Shown: positions 1-7,221 of the stretch, piece after piece
Position numbering within the stretch: position 1 is the stretch's first letter
How the letters are laid out: every line of letters starts with the position of its first letter
Source: an uncultured Peptostreptococcus sp.
GTDB lineage: Bacteria > Bacillota > Clostridia > Peptostreptococcales > Peptostreptococcaceae
Direction of reading: 5' to 3'
DNA length: 33,709 nt
NCBI GenBank assembly: GCA_900759325.1
Contig: CAAEUW010000033.1
Span: forward strand, 1 to 33,709
Translations under genes and position numbers: made by a program
Notes under the pieces: model-generated
Told to the model about the DNA's origin: nothing
Database searches by the model: none
Seen by the model: the letters and a program-made list of their open reading frames with translations, nothing else

Positions 1-64
1 ACTACAAAAAATACCTTTTGAGGTATTGCTAGTAAATAAGGCCTTAACGGCCGAAAATGAAGAA

Positions 65-94
65 CCACCAGCTAGGCTGGTGGATTTCTTTTTT
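65..94 (+). terminator. Rho-independent terminator of an upstream unit
   Basis: A perfect 8-bp stem (65-72 with 76-83) closes a 3-nt loop and is followed by a T-rich tract ending in six T (89-94). It must end a transcription unit that starts left of the window. Two smaller hairpins precede it (11-16 with 21-26, and GGCC at 40-43 with 49-52). No coding sequence could be recognised in 1-64. Confidence 0.8.
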
Positions 95-95
95 A

Positions 96-377
96 GCTTT
101 TAACTAGAACATCATAGTCAGAGTATAAGTATGGACATATTTTCTATACAAAATAAGTCTTAAATAGAATAAATTTAGATAATGTTTAAATTATAAATAT
201 ATTTATAAAAATTGTTTTTGTAGTTCAAACTAAATATGATAAATAAATAATAAAATCTGATAAAAATGATTAGAACTCCTATTTTGTGGGAATAGACATA
301 GGGACACGCATAAATAGAATAATAAAAATAAGTACAGTGTTTTTATTTGGCTTATAATTAAAGAATATTTTAGGAGG
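96..377 (+). promoter_or_regulatory. AT-rich upstream region with promoter and RBS of the first surface protein
   Basis: This spacer holds no recognisable gene. A TATAAT -10 hexamer lies at 353-358, but no convincing -35 stands 16-18 bp upstream, so the promoter call is moderate. A strong ribosome binding site AGGAGG (372-377) sits 8 nt before the ATG at 386 and fixes that start. The rest (about 96-340) is very AT-rich without clear dyads or repeats. Confidence 0.5.
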
Positions 378-385
378 AATTTTTA

Positions 386-2413
386 ATGGATTACTTAAAT
401 AATTTCAAAAAAATTATCGAAGAGAAGAAAGAAAATGGATTAAAGAGAAACCGTTATGGAACTAGAAAGTTATCAATTGGTTTAGTATCATGTGCATTAG
501 CCGGAGTTATGTTGTTTACACCACTTACAGCTAGTGCGGTAGGAGGTGTAGCATCATCTACCGGCGCTACGACTTCTGTATCTGGTGTCAATGTGACAAA
601 TAAGAAGCAGACAGTAATAGACACTCATAATATTAAGGAAATTGTAATTACGCCAGATGATCCAAATGCTAAGGTTAGCCTAGAAGGAGTTGGAACTAAA
701 ACTTTTGAATCATATAAAGTACTAAAATTTGATAAGGAGAAGAGAATTATTAGTGGTAAGGCTTATACATCTTTCCCTAATCCAAGTCCTGGTACAGATA
801 AAGAAGTATTTGAAATTAAGGTCATTGTTGAAAACTCTGATGGCTCAATAGTTACAGAGATGGTTGAGATAACAGTACTATATGATATTGATGGAGATGG
901 AGATCCTGATATAACAGACCCAGATGATGATGGGGATGGAATTCCTGACGTATCAGATCCTGAGCCAAAGGGTAACTTGATAGTGCCACCAAGAATATAC
1001 GGGCAGTACATAGATAGTGATGGCAATCCTAGAGATGAAATTGACCTAGATGACCAGGTTGGAATTGAGGGGCAGGAAATCAATGTTTTTGGTATTTCTA
1101 CATTAGACCCCTCAATGATAGAACATAATATTAATAACCTACCCCCAGGAATAGAATATACTGGAATGTCAGTCTATGGTGAGCCAAAAATAGAAGACTG
1201 GGGTAAGATGGAAGAAAAAAGAGTGTATGATGTTCTAGCCTATGCAGTAAACAGTGCTGGTGTAAGGGGTGAAAACAGATTCAAATTCACAGTTTTAAGA
1301 GACACTGATAGAGATGGTATACCTGATACTACAGACACAGATGACGATGGTGATGGATTTACAGATGTAGAAGAGCTAGCAAAGGGTTCAGATCCTAAAG
1401 ATCCAAAATCAACACCTGCAACAATACCAGCTCCAAGTACAAGCCCTTCAAGACCATCAAACCCTAGTACTTCAAGGCCAACAAGTCCTGTAGCAAATAA
1501 TACAGCAACAAATAAGCCTGAAACAGGAAGAATTGATGGTATGGACAGGATAGAAACTGCAATCAATATATCAAAGCAGGCATATAACAAGGCTAAGACT
1601 GTAATAGTAGTTAGGCATGACCTATTCCCAGACTCAATGACAGCCTCAGTATTGGCCAAGCTAAAGGATGCACCAATCCTACTTAACCCAACTGACAAGT
1701 TAGACTCAAGAGTTGCAGATGAAATAAAGAGACTAGGTGCAGAGGAAGTAATCATTGTTGGTGGCCAGAACTCTGTGTCTGAAAATGTAAGAGAAGAATT
1801 AAAAGCCTATGACTCTGATAAGAATGTTGAAAGAATAGCAGGAGCTGACAGGTATGGAACTTCTGAAATGGTAGCCAAGAGAGTAGTTGGAATTACTGGT
1901 AAGAAGAATACTGGTGTAGTAGCTTCAGGCCAGGTATTCCCAGATGCGCTATCAGTAGGAACATTCGCCTCAAGAGAGGGTTATCCAATACTTCTAGTTA
2001 AGAAGGATTCTATACCAAGCCAGATTCAAAATGCTATAAAAGACCTTGATATCAATAAGACTTATATAGCAGGTGGAATTAACACTATATCTAAGTCAAC
2101 AGAAGCCAATCTTCCAAATGTAGTAGAAAGAATGGCAGGAAACACTAGGTATGAAACCTCAGTAGCCATTGCTAAGTCTAAGTTTGGAGCAAGCAAGGAA
2201 GCCTATATAGCATCAGGTGAGGAATTTGCAGATGCCTTGGTTATATCACCAGTATCTGGTAAGTATAACAGGCCAACTCTACTAGTTTCAACTAAGGAAG
2301 CCAACAATGGCCCTGTAAGATCCTATGTAAAGGATTCAAAAATATCTAAGCTAACTGCTATAGGTGGACAGAGATATGTTCCATCAAGTATTATTAACGA
2401 TTTAATAAAATAA
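386..2413 (+). CDS. Secreted surface protein: YSIRK-like signal, TSP3-type acidic repeats, three CWB2 repeats
   Basis: A 675-residue exported protein probably displayed on the cell wall. Residues 1-51 form a long signal peptide. Its YGTRKLSIGLVS stretch (24-35) resembles the YSIRK-G/S motif, and TASA|V is a likely cleavage site after residue 51. Two beta-rich, Rib/Ig-like segments (about 75-166 and 197-304) are each followed by Asp-rich DxDxDG repeats of the thrombospondin type 3 kind (167-195 and 306-339), which in that family bind calcium. A Pro/Ser/Thr linker (about 341-377) leads to three CWB2 repeats (about 381-478, 482-578, 581-675). Three CWB2 repeats bind anionic wall polymers non-covalently in clostridial Cwp proteins. 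There is no LPXTG signal. The C-terminal 298 residues align without gaps to the next protein. Ligand and role (adhesin or other) are unknown. Confidence 0.9.
   Translation: MDYLNNFKKIIEEKKENGLKRNRYGTRKLSIGLVSCALAGVMLFTPLTASAVGGVASSTGATTSVSGVNVTNKKQTVIDTHNIKEIVITPDDPNAKVSLEGVGTKTFESYKVLKFDKEKRIISGKAYTSFPNPSPGTDKEVFEIKVIVENSDGSIVTEMVEITVLYDIDGDGDPDITDPDDDGDGIPDVSDPEPKGNLIVPPRIYGQYIDSDGNPRDEIDLDDQVGIEGQEINVFGISTLDPSMIEHNINNLPPGIEYTGMSVYGEPKIEDWGKMEEKRVYDVLAYAVNSAGVRGENRFKFTVLRDTDRDGIPDTTDTDDDGDGFTDVEELAKGSDPKDPKSTPATIPAPSTSPSRPSNPSTSRPTSPVANNTATNKPETGRIDGMDRIETAINISKQAYNKAKTVIVVRHDLFPDSMTASVLAKLKDAPILLNPTDKLDSRVADEIKRLGAEEVIIVGGQNSVSENVREELKAYDSDKNVERIAGADRYGTSEMVAKRVVGITGKKNTGVVASGQVFPDALSVGTFASREGYPILLVKKDSIPSQIQNAIKDLDINKTYIAGGINTISKSTEANLPNVVERMAGNTRYETSVAIAKSKFGASKEAYIASGEEFADALVISPVSGKYNRPTLLVSTKEANNGPVRSYVKDSKISKLTAIGGQRYVPSSIINDLIK
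1517..2410 (+). repeat. CWB2 anchor module, copy 1 of an 894-bp duplicated segment
   Basis: The codons for residues 378-675 of the first surface protein match those for residues 493-790 of the second (4244-5137) over exactly 894 bp with no indel. Hand alignment of the proteins gives 43 differences in 298 positions, about 85% identity. A run of more than 50 identical residues covers most of the first CWB2 repeat, and the DNA there differs mainly at scattered third positions. Confidence 0.9.
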
Positions 2414-2432
2414 ATTCTTTTTTAAAAAAGTA

Positions 2433-2531
2433 AAAATAGGCTACTATACGTTTTCCTATTTTAATAAGTAAGGTGAAAAATATAAAAATAGCATGAAAAA
2501 GGTAAAAATTCCATTTTTGTGCTATTTTTTT
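2433..2531 (+). terminator. Terminator region after the first surface protein
   Basis: The stronger hairpin pairs 2484-2493 with 2520-2529 (10 bp, A/T-rich with a GCA core), extended by an inner A5/T5 pairing, and ends in a T run to 2531. A weaker 8-bp hairpin (2433-2440 with 2455-2462) lies just before it. The A-rich left arm means the main hairpin could also stop leftward transcription. Confidence 0.7.
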
Positions 2532-2767
2532 AATGTTAAAACAGGCAATATATTAAAAATAAAAGTTTACACATAAAGGAGAAGGGTATATAACTTCAGG
2601 TAAGGTAAAGTATCATTAATATTATATTTAAAATATGATAGAAATATTGAAATACCACTTGAGCTAAGAATTTAGCTGCGACAAAGATTTGTAAAAGAAC
2701 GAGTATAATATGCCCTTCTTATAGTTAGGGCATAGGAATTATGTAATCTAAAAAGGGGGTTATAAAT
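2532..2767 (+). promoter_or_regulatory. Upstream region of the second surface protein: -10 box, dyad, RBS fixing a TTG start
   Basis: A TATAAT lies at 2704-2709 without a good -35. Directly after it is a 7-bp inverted repeat, ATGCCCT (2710-2716) with AGGGCAT (2727-2733), which would overlap the transcription start like an operator. A 6-bp dyad AGCTAA/TTAGCT lies at 2662-2677. The purine-rich AAAAGGGGG (about 2751-2759) is 8 nt from TTG 2768, favouring that start over the ATG at 2777. Nothing recognisable occurs in 2532-2660. Confidence 0.5.
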
Positions 2768-5140
2768 TTGAAATTAATGAAGTCAAAGAATAAAAGAAAT
2801 GCACTTAGGTCATTGGTAATGTCAACTGTCCTTGTAACAAGTGTGGCAGTAAGTACGGTACCTGTAAGTGCAGCAAACGCTGAATTGCCGATAGCCCAGT
2901 ATGTAAGTGCTAGTGGTGATGCCCAGTGTGGTACAAGTCCAGAGACAGCTACCTATACGGGTAAGGTAACTTTAAAGGTACCTCTAACTAAGATCATGGA
3001 AGCTAATGAAGCAAACATGAAGCTTGCAGCAGACAATGGAGCTTATCCATGGAACAAAGAAAAAACAGGTATAGCATATATTACTTATGATGTTACTTTC
3101 CCAGAAGAGGTTCAGTTTGGAAACATAAGTGCAACAGAGACATCAAGTTTTATTAATAAGGTAGAGGCTACTACAAAGAATAACAAGCAGGTTAGCCTTA
3201 AGATGACTTTCAATGATGTCAACTGGGAGGGTATATATGGCCTTTATATTGCAGACAAGCTTGATCCAAGTGCTCATACAGTAGATGTTGAAATACCTTA
3301 TACAATAACTGCTAATAGTTTGGCAGAGGCTACAAAATATGAAAATGAACTTATAACTGGTACAGGAGACTTCACTTTCTATACAGGACGTTCTTTTTTC
3401 AGTGTAAAGACAACTTATAATGCTGATACACTAAGTAAGCCATTCGTTAGTGGTCTAAGCGATTGCTTTGTACCAGCAGTACAGCCAACAGCTCAACCGA
3501 CAGCTCAGCCAGCGGCTCAGCCGACAGCACAGCCAGCGGCTCAGCCGACAGCTCAGCCAGCAACACCTGCTCAGAATGCGGGCTCATCAGCCAACCTAGA
3601 GGGAGATATACTTATTGGTAATGATACACAGCATGATAAGGTATACGAGGCCAACAAGACGGATGTACTTGATATCACAGGTGCCTTAAATGTAAAGCCT
3701 ATTAAGGATGAATTAAAGAGACTAGAAGCCCAGTATTCAGCTGCAGTTACAGGTGGTATTAGTGTAGAAAATATAGATACAAGCTTCACAGCTAGTATTA
3801 CGCTTCCAGAGGGTATGGAATATACATCATCAAATCCACAGGCTGTTTTGGAAGGGGCTAATGGTAAGTTTGAAATAGTAAGCACAAGCCTAGTAGGCAA
3901 AACTGCTACAGTAAAGCTTAGCCTAAAGGATGCTAATCAGATAACTACTTACCAGCAGTTGTCTAATGCGGTCAATTCCGTTGAAGATACCCTTAAGGTA
4001 ACTGTAAAGGGAGTTAAGTTCAGTGCTACATCTAGTCCAGAAACTGAATATACTATAAATGGTAGTGTAAGAGGAGACTTCTCAGGAAAGGCAACAAATA
4101 TAGCAGGTGGCCAGGTTATAAACTTTAACTATACTTGGGCTGGAAAGCAGACACAGGCAGGGGCTGACTTTAGGGCTCTAAACAGTGAAAATATCCAGTT
4201 CACACTAAAGTATAAAAAGGATACAACACCTACACCATCTAATCCAGACACAGGTAGAATTGGTGGTAAGGATAGGATAGATACAGCTATTAAGATATCT
4301 AAGGACAACTACGATAAGGCGAAGACTGTAATCGTGGTTAGACATGACCTATTCCCAGACTCAATGACAGCATCAGTATTGGCCAAGTTAAAGGATGCAC
4401 CAATCCTACTTAACCCAACTGACAAACTAGATTCAAGAGTTGCAGATGAAATAAAGAGACTAGGTGCTGAGGAAATAATCATAGTTGGTGGTCAAAACTC
4501 TGTATCTGAAAAAGTAAGAGAAGACCTAAAGGCCTATGACGCTGACAAGAATGTAGAAAGAATATCTGGTGTAGATAGGTATGGAACTTCTGAAATGGTG
4601 GCTAAGAGAGTAACTGGTATAACTGGAAAGAAGCATACTGGTGTAGTAGCTTCAGGCCAGGTATTCCCAGATGCCCTATCAGTAGGAACATTTGCGTCAA
4701 GAGATGGTTACCCAATACTTTTAGTTAAGAAGGACTCAATACCAAGTCAGATACAAAATGCTATAAAGGACCTAGACATTAACAAGACTTATATAGCAGG
4801 TGGTACTGATACAATATCTAAGTCAACAGAGGCCAAGCTTCCAAGTGTAGTAGAAAGAATGGCAGGTGCAACTAGGTACGAAACTTCAGTAGCCATTGCT
4901 AAGTCTAAGTTTGCAGGAAGCAAGGAAGCATATGTAGCTTCAGGTATAGAATTTGCAGACGCCCTAGTTATATCACCAATATCTGGTAAATACAACAGAC
5001 CGACATTATTGGTATCAAACAAGGTTAACAGCAACCAGCTTGTTAGAGACTATGTAAAGGGATCAAACATAAACAAGCTAATAGCAATTGGTGGAGAAAG
5101 ATATGTTCCATCAAGTGTTATAGATAACCTAGTAAAATAG
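2768..5140 (+). CDS. Secreted surface protein with PTAQ linker and three CWB2 repeats
   Basis: A 790-residue exported protein starting at TTG. Residues 1-36 are a conventional signal peptide: Lys/Arg-rich N-terminus, hydrophobic core about 14-34, probable cleavage near VSAANA. Residues about 60-228 form a beta-rich domain. A Pro/Thr/Ala/Gln linker (about 240-268) separates it from a second domain (about 292-482) that seems to repeat the pattern of the first. Matching landmarks are DVTFPEEVQFGN against ASITLPEGMEYTS and TGTGDFTF against NGSVRGDFSG. After a short linker, three CWB2 repeats (about 496-790) should anchor the protein to the wall. Cys54 and Cys233 bracket the first domain and could form a disulfide. 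No catalytic motif is seen. A structural, adhesive or S-layer-like role is inference. Confidence 0.9.
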   Translation: MKLMKSKNKRNALRSLVMSTVLVTSVAVSTVPVSAANAELPIAQYVSASGDAQCGTSPETATYTGKVTLKVPLTKIMEANEANMKLAADNGAYPWNKEKTGIAYITYDVTFPEEVQFGNISATETSSFINKVEATTKNNKQVSLKMTFNDVNWEGIYGLYIADKLDPSAHTVDVEIPYTITANSLAEATKYENELITGTGDFTFYTGRSFFSVKTTYNADTLSKPFVSGLSDCFVPAVQPTAQPTAQPAAQPTAQPAAQPTAQPATPAQNAGSSANLEGDILIGNDTQHDKVYEANKTDVLDITGALNVKPIKDELKRLEAQYSAAVTGGISVENIDTSFTASITLPEGMEYTSSNPQAVLEGANGKFEIVSTSLVGKTATVKLSLKDANQITTYQQLSNAVNSVEDTLKVTVKGVKFSATSSPETEYTINGSVRGDFSGKATNIAGGQVINFNYTWAGKQTQAGADFRALNSENIQFTLKYKKDTTPTPSNPDTGRIGGKDRIDTAIKISKDNYDKAKTVIVVRHDLFPDSMTASVLAKLKDAPILLNPTDKLDSRVADEIKRLGAEEIIIVGGQNSVSEKVREDLKAYDADKNVERISGVDRYGTSEMVAKRVTGITGKKHTGVVASGQVFPDALSVGTFASRDGYPILLVKKDSIPSQIQNAIKDLDINKTYIAGGTDTISKSTEAKLPSVVERMAGATRYETSVAIAKSKFAGSKEAYVASGIEFADALVISPISGKYNRPTLLVSNKVNSNQLVRDYVKGSNINKLIAIGGERYVPSSVIDNLVK
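3485..3556 (+). repeat. Six 12-bp tandem units encoding P-T/A-A-Q
   Basis: Six in-frame 12-bp units encode PTAQ or PAAQ. From the second unit on they alternate, giving a 24-bp higher-order period, and a degenerate seventh unit follows to about 3574. The segment is more GC-rich than its surroundings. Unit length is a multiple of three, so slippage would change linker length without a frameshift. Confidence 0.9.
4244..5137 (+). repeat. CWB2 anchor module, copy 2 of an 894-bp duplicated segment
   Basis: Partner of the segment at 1517-2410, same length and same orientation, with the two copies starting about 2.7 kb apart. Protein differences cluster in the first 30 residues and in the last repeat, while the middle is almost unchanged. 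Recombination between the copies would delete one anchor module and fuse the two proteins. Confidence 0.9.
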
Positions 5141-5202
5141 CTAATTAAGATAGTGACAGTGCACTAAATCCTAAAAAATAAAACAAAATATAGAATTGGG
5201 GT

Positions 5203-5241
5203 AGTCCATGTCTGTAGTTGCAGATATGGGCTCTCTTTTTT
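5203..5241 (+). terminator. Terminator of the second surface protein
   Basis: A 12-bp stem (5203-5214 with 5221-5232, two G-U pairs) with a 6-nt loop is followed by CTC and six T (5236-5241). It is a clear intrinsic terminator about 60 bp after the stop codon. Confidence 0.9.
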
Positions 5242-5325
5242 ATTGAAATCAGATATGATAGACATATCCTTTGAGCATATATATTAGCTATTATCACCTT
5301 ATTTTAGGTGGATAGTGTTGTTTGG

Positions 5326-5374
5326 TCCGCTAACCTATGTCTTGACAACTAAGATCCGCTAACCTAAGTCTTGG
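5326..5374. repeat. Direct repeat, 20 bp, 29-bp period
   Basis: TCCGCTAACCTA(T/A)GTCTTG(A/G) occurs at 5326-5345 and again at 5355-5374, 18 of 20 bases matching. It lies in the spacer between the surface-protein terminator and the prmA promoter and is more GC-rich than its surroundings. It could be a pair of protein-binding sites or the remnant of an insertion-sequence end. No transposase gene is near, and only two copies were noticed in the window. Confidence 0.75.
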
Positions 5375-5404
5375 ACTAATCTCCTTTTATTTGACTAGAA
5401 AAAA

Positions 5405-5478
5405 TGATATAATAAAAAGATAAATACATGAGAATAAACATATAATAATAAATATATAAAAATAAATATATAAGGAGG
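5405..5478 (+). promoter_or_regulatory. prmA promoter (extended -10) and RBS
   Basis: TGATATAAT (5405-5413) is an extended -10 element; a TTGACT at 5391-5396 is too close (11 bp) to serve as its -35. An AT-rich leader follows, then AAGGAGG (5472-5478), 6 nt before the GTG at 5485. This probably drives prmA-rsmE-mtaB. Confidence 0.6.
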
Positions 5479-5484
5479 CTTATC

Positions 5485-6435
5485 GTGAGTGATACATGGA
5501 TAGAGGTTACTATTGAGACTACAACTGAGGCTGTTGAGGCCATTACAAATATATTATATGAGCATGGTGCCCAGGGTGCTATGATAGATGACCCAAAGGA
5601 CTTTTTCTTCCAGAAGGCCCATGAGTATGATTGGGATTATGCAGAGGAAGAGCTTTTTCAGAGGGCAGATGGAGATGAATCTGTAAGGATTAAAACATAT
5701 ATTTCAGAAGAAAAGGATGTAGAAGGCTTTATATCTTTAGTTAGTCAAGAGGTCAAGAAGTTGACTGATTATGGGATAGATATAGGTCAGGGTAGGGTCT
5801 ATACGGAGTCAGTAAAGGAAGAAGACTGGGCAAACAACTGGAAGCAGTACTATAAGCCTACTAGGATAGGAGATAATATAGTCATAAAGCCTGAATGGGA
5901 GGACTATGAGGCTGGAGAGAATGACCTGGTTATTAGGATGGATCCAGGTATGGCCTTTGGTACAGGTAGCCATGAGACTACGAGTATGTGTATAGCCAAT
6001 CTTGAAAAGTATGTCGACAAGGATTCTACAGTCTTTGATATAGGCTGTGGAAGTGGTATTTTAGGAATTGTAGCTGCCAAACTTGGCGCCAAGGATGTAG
6101 TGGGTATTGATATAGATGCCGTAGCAGTCAAGGTTGCCAAAGAAAATATTAGTAAGAACGGTGTTGATAAGGTTATGGTTGCCATGGAAGGGAACCTGGC
6201 TGACGATATGGACAAGGATAAGAAGGCCGATATCGTGGTGGCAAATATCATAGCTGATATTATAGTTATCCTGGCCAAGGATGTGAAAAGCTTCTTGAAA
6301 GAGGGAGGTATATTTATATCATCGGGTATAATTTTGGCCAAGATAGATGAAGTTGTTGCTAGCCTTGAAGAAAATGGATTCGAGCTAGTAAGTGTAGAAA
6401 AGAAGGGCGAATGGGCCTGTGTAATTGCTAGGTAG
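5485..6435 (+). CDS. prmA: Ribosomal protein L11 methyltransferase
   Basis: 316 residues, normal length for PrmA, a cytoplasmic SAM-dependent enzyme that methylates ribosomal protein L11 on lysines and the N-terminus. The N-terminal substrate-recognition domain spans about 1-110. The family motif DPGMAFGTGSHETT (153-166) precedes the SAM-binding loop VFDIGCGSGILG (183-194) and the acidic IDID motif. ANIIADI further on is the usual NxxxD-like active-site segment. The start is GTG, set by AAGGAGG 6 nt upstream. It is followed after 8 nt by rsmE, whose ribosome binding site overlaps the prmA stop, a very common bacterial pairing. Identification is secure from motifs and context. Confidence 0.95.
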   Translation: MSDTWIEVTIETTTEAVEAITNILYEHGAQGAMIDDPKDFFFQKAHEYDWDYAEEELFQRADGDESVRIKTYISEEKDVEGFISLVSQEVKKLTDYGIDIGQGRVYTESVKEEDWANNWKQYYKPTRIGDNIVIKPEWEDYEAGENDLVIRMDPGMAFGTGSHETTSMCIANLEKYVDKDSTVFDIGCGSGILGIVAAKLGAKDVVGIDIDAVAVKVAKENISKNGVDKVMVAMEGNLADDMDKDKKADIVVANIIADIIVILAKDVKSFLKEGGIFISSGIILAKIDEVVASLEENGFELVSVEKKGEWACVIAR

Positions 6436-6443
6436 GAGAAGGT

Positions 6444-7220
6444 ATGGATAGGTTTTTTGTGGAGCCAGAGCATCTAAATTTAGATGACAAGACCCTTTAT
6501 ATAGATGGGGAAGATGTCAAACATATCAGCAAGGTCTTGAGGTATGGACAGGGCGATGAAATAGAGGTTTGTGATTCCAATGGGCACGAATATATATGTA
6601 GGATTGAGTCCATTGACAAGACCAGAATAGACCTGTCTATAGTGGATGAAGTCGACATAAATAGGGAATCAAGGATTAGGGTCAGCCTCTACCAGGGAGT
6701 CCCTAAATCAACTAAGATGGACATAATACTACAAAAATTGACTGAGGCTGGTGTTGATGAAATAGTGCTTGTAAATACAAAAAGGTCAGTAGTAAATATA
6801 AAGGGAGATAAGGCTGACAAGAAGTTTGACCGCTGGGAAAGAATTATATATGAGGCGGCCAAGCAGTGTAAGAGGGGGCTGATACCTAAACTAAGGGGTA
6901 TACTTTCCTTTAAAGAAGCTCTTGAAGATATGGGCAAAAATGATATAAATATATGCCCATATGAGGTGGAAAAAAGTCTTGGCATAAAGGAAGCCCTACA
7001 GACAGGCCAAGTGAAAAAAATATTAGAAAACAAGGATGAGGTCAGGGTTGGTATATTTATAGGTCCTGAAGGAGGTTTTGCAGAAGAAGAAAATGAAATG
7101 GTCAAGGCGGCGGGCATAGCCTCTGTGACCATGGGACCAAGGATATTCAGGACAGAGACCGCATCTATTGTGGCCACAGCCATAACCCTTTATGAGCTGG
7201 GTGATATAGGAGGAATTTAA
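6444..7220 (+). CDS. rsmE: 16S rRNA (uracil-1498-N3)-methyltransferase
   Basis: 258 residues, the usual size for RsmE, which methylates U1498 of 16S rRNA in the assembled 30S subunit. An N-terminal PUA-like domain (about 1-70) precedes a SPOUT methyltransferase domain. The C-terminal trefoil-knot motif is clear: IGPEGGF, then MGPRIFRTETA. The stretch LYQGVPKSTKMDIILQKLTE is also typical. Translation is likely coupled to prmA, since AGGAGAAGG covers the prmA stop. The next gene begins 1 nt after this stop, so prmA-rsmE-mtaB forms one operon. Confidence 0.95.
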   Translation: MDRFFVEPEHLNLDDKTLYIDGEDVKHISKVLRYGQGDEIEVCDSNGHEYICRIESIDKTRIDLSIVDEVDINRESRIRVSLYQGVPKSTKMDIILQKLTEAGVDEIVLVNTKRSVVNIKGDKADKKFDRWERIIYEAAKQCKRGLIPKLRGILSFKEALEDMGKNDINICPYEVEKSLGIKEALQTGQVKKILENKDEVRVGIFIGPEGGFAEEENEMVKAAGIASVTMGPRIFRTETASIVATAITLYELGDIGGI

Positions 7221-7221
7221 T

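Noticed and set aside
2..103. An open frame running from the left edge to a TAA at 101-103, possibly the end of an upstream protein
   Set aside because: It passes through a near-perfect terminator hairpin and its T run, and the translation resembles nothing I recognise. The openness over 33 codons is easily chance.
5343..5370. TTGACA inside the direct repeat as a -35 element
   Set aside because: No -10 hexamer is found at 16-18 bp; the sequence there is CCTAAGTC. The TTGACA is better explained as part of the repeat.
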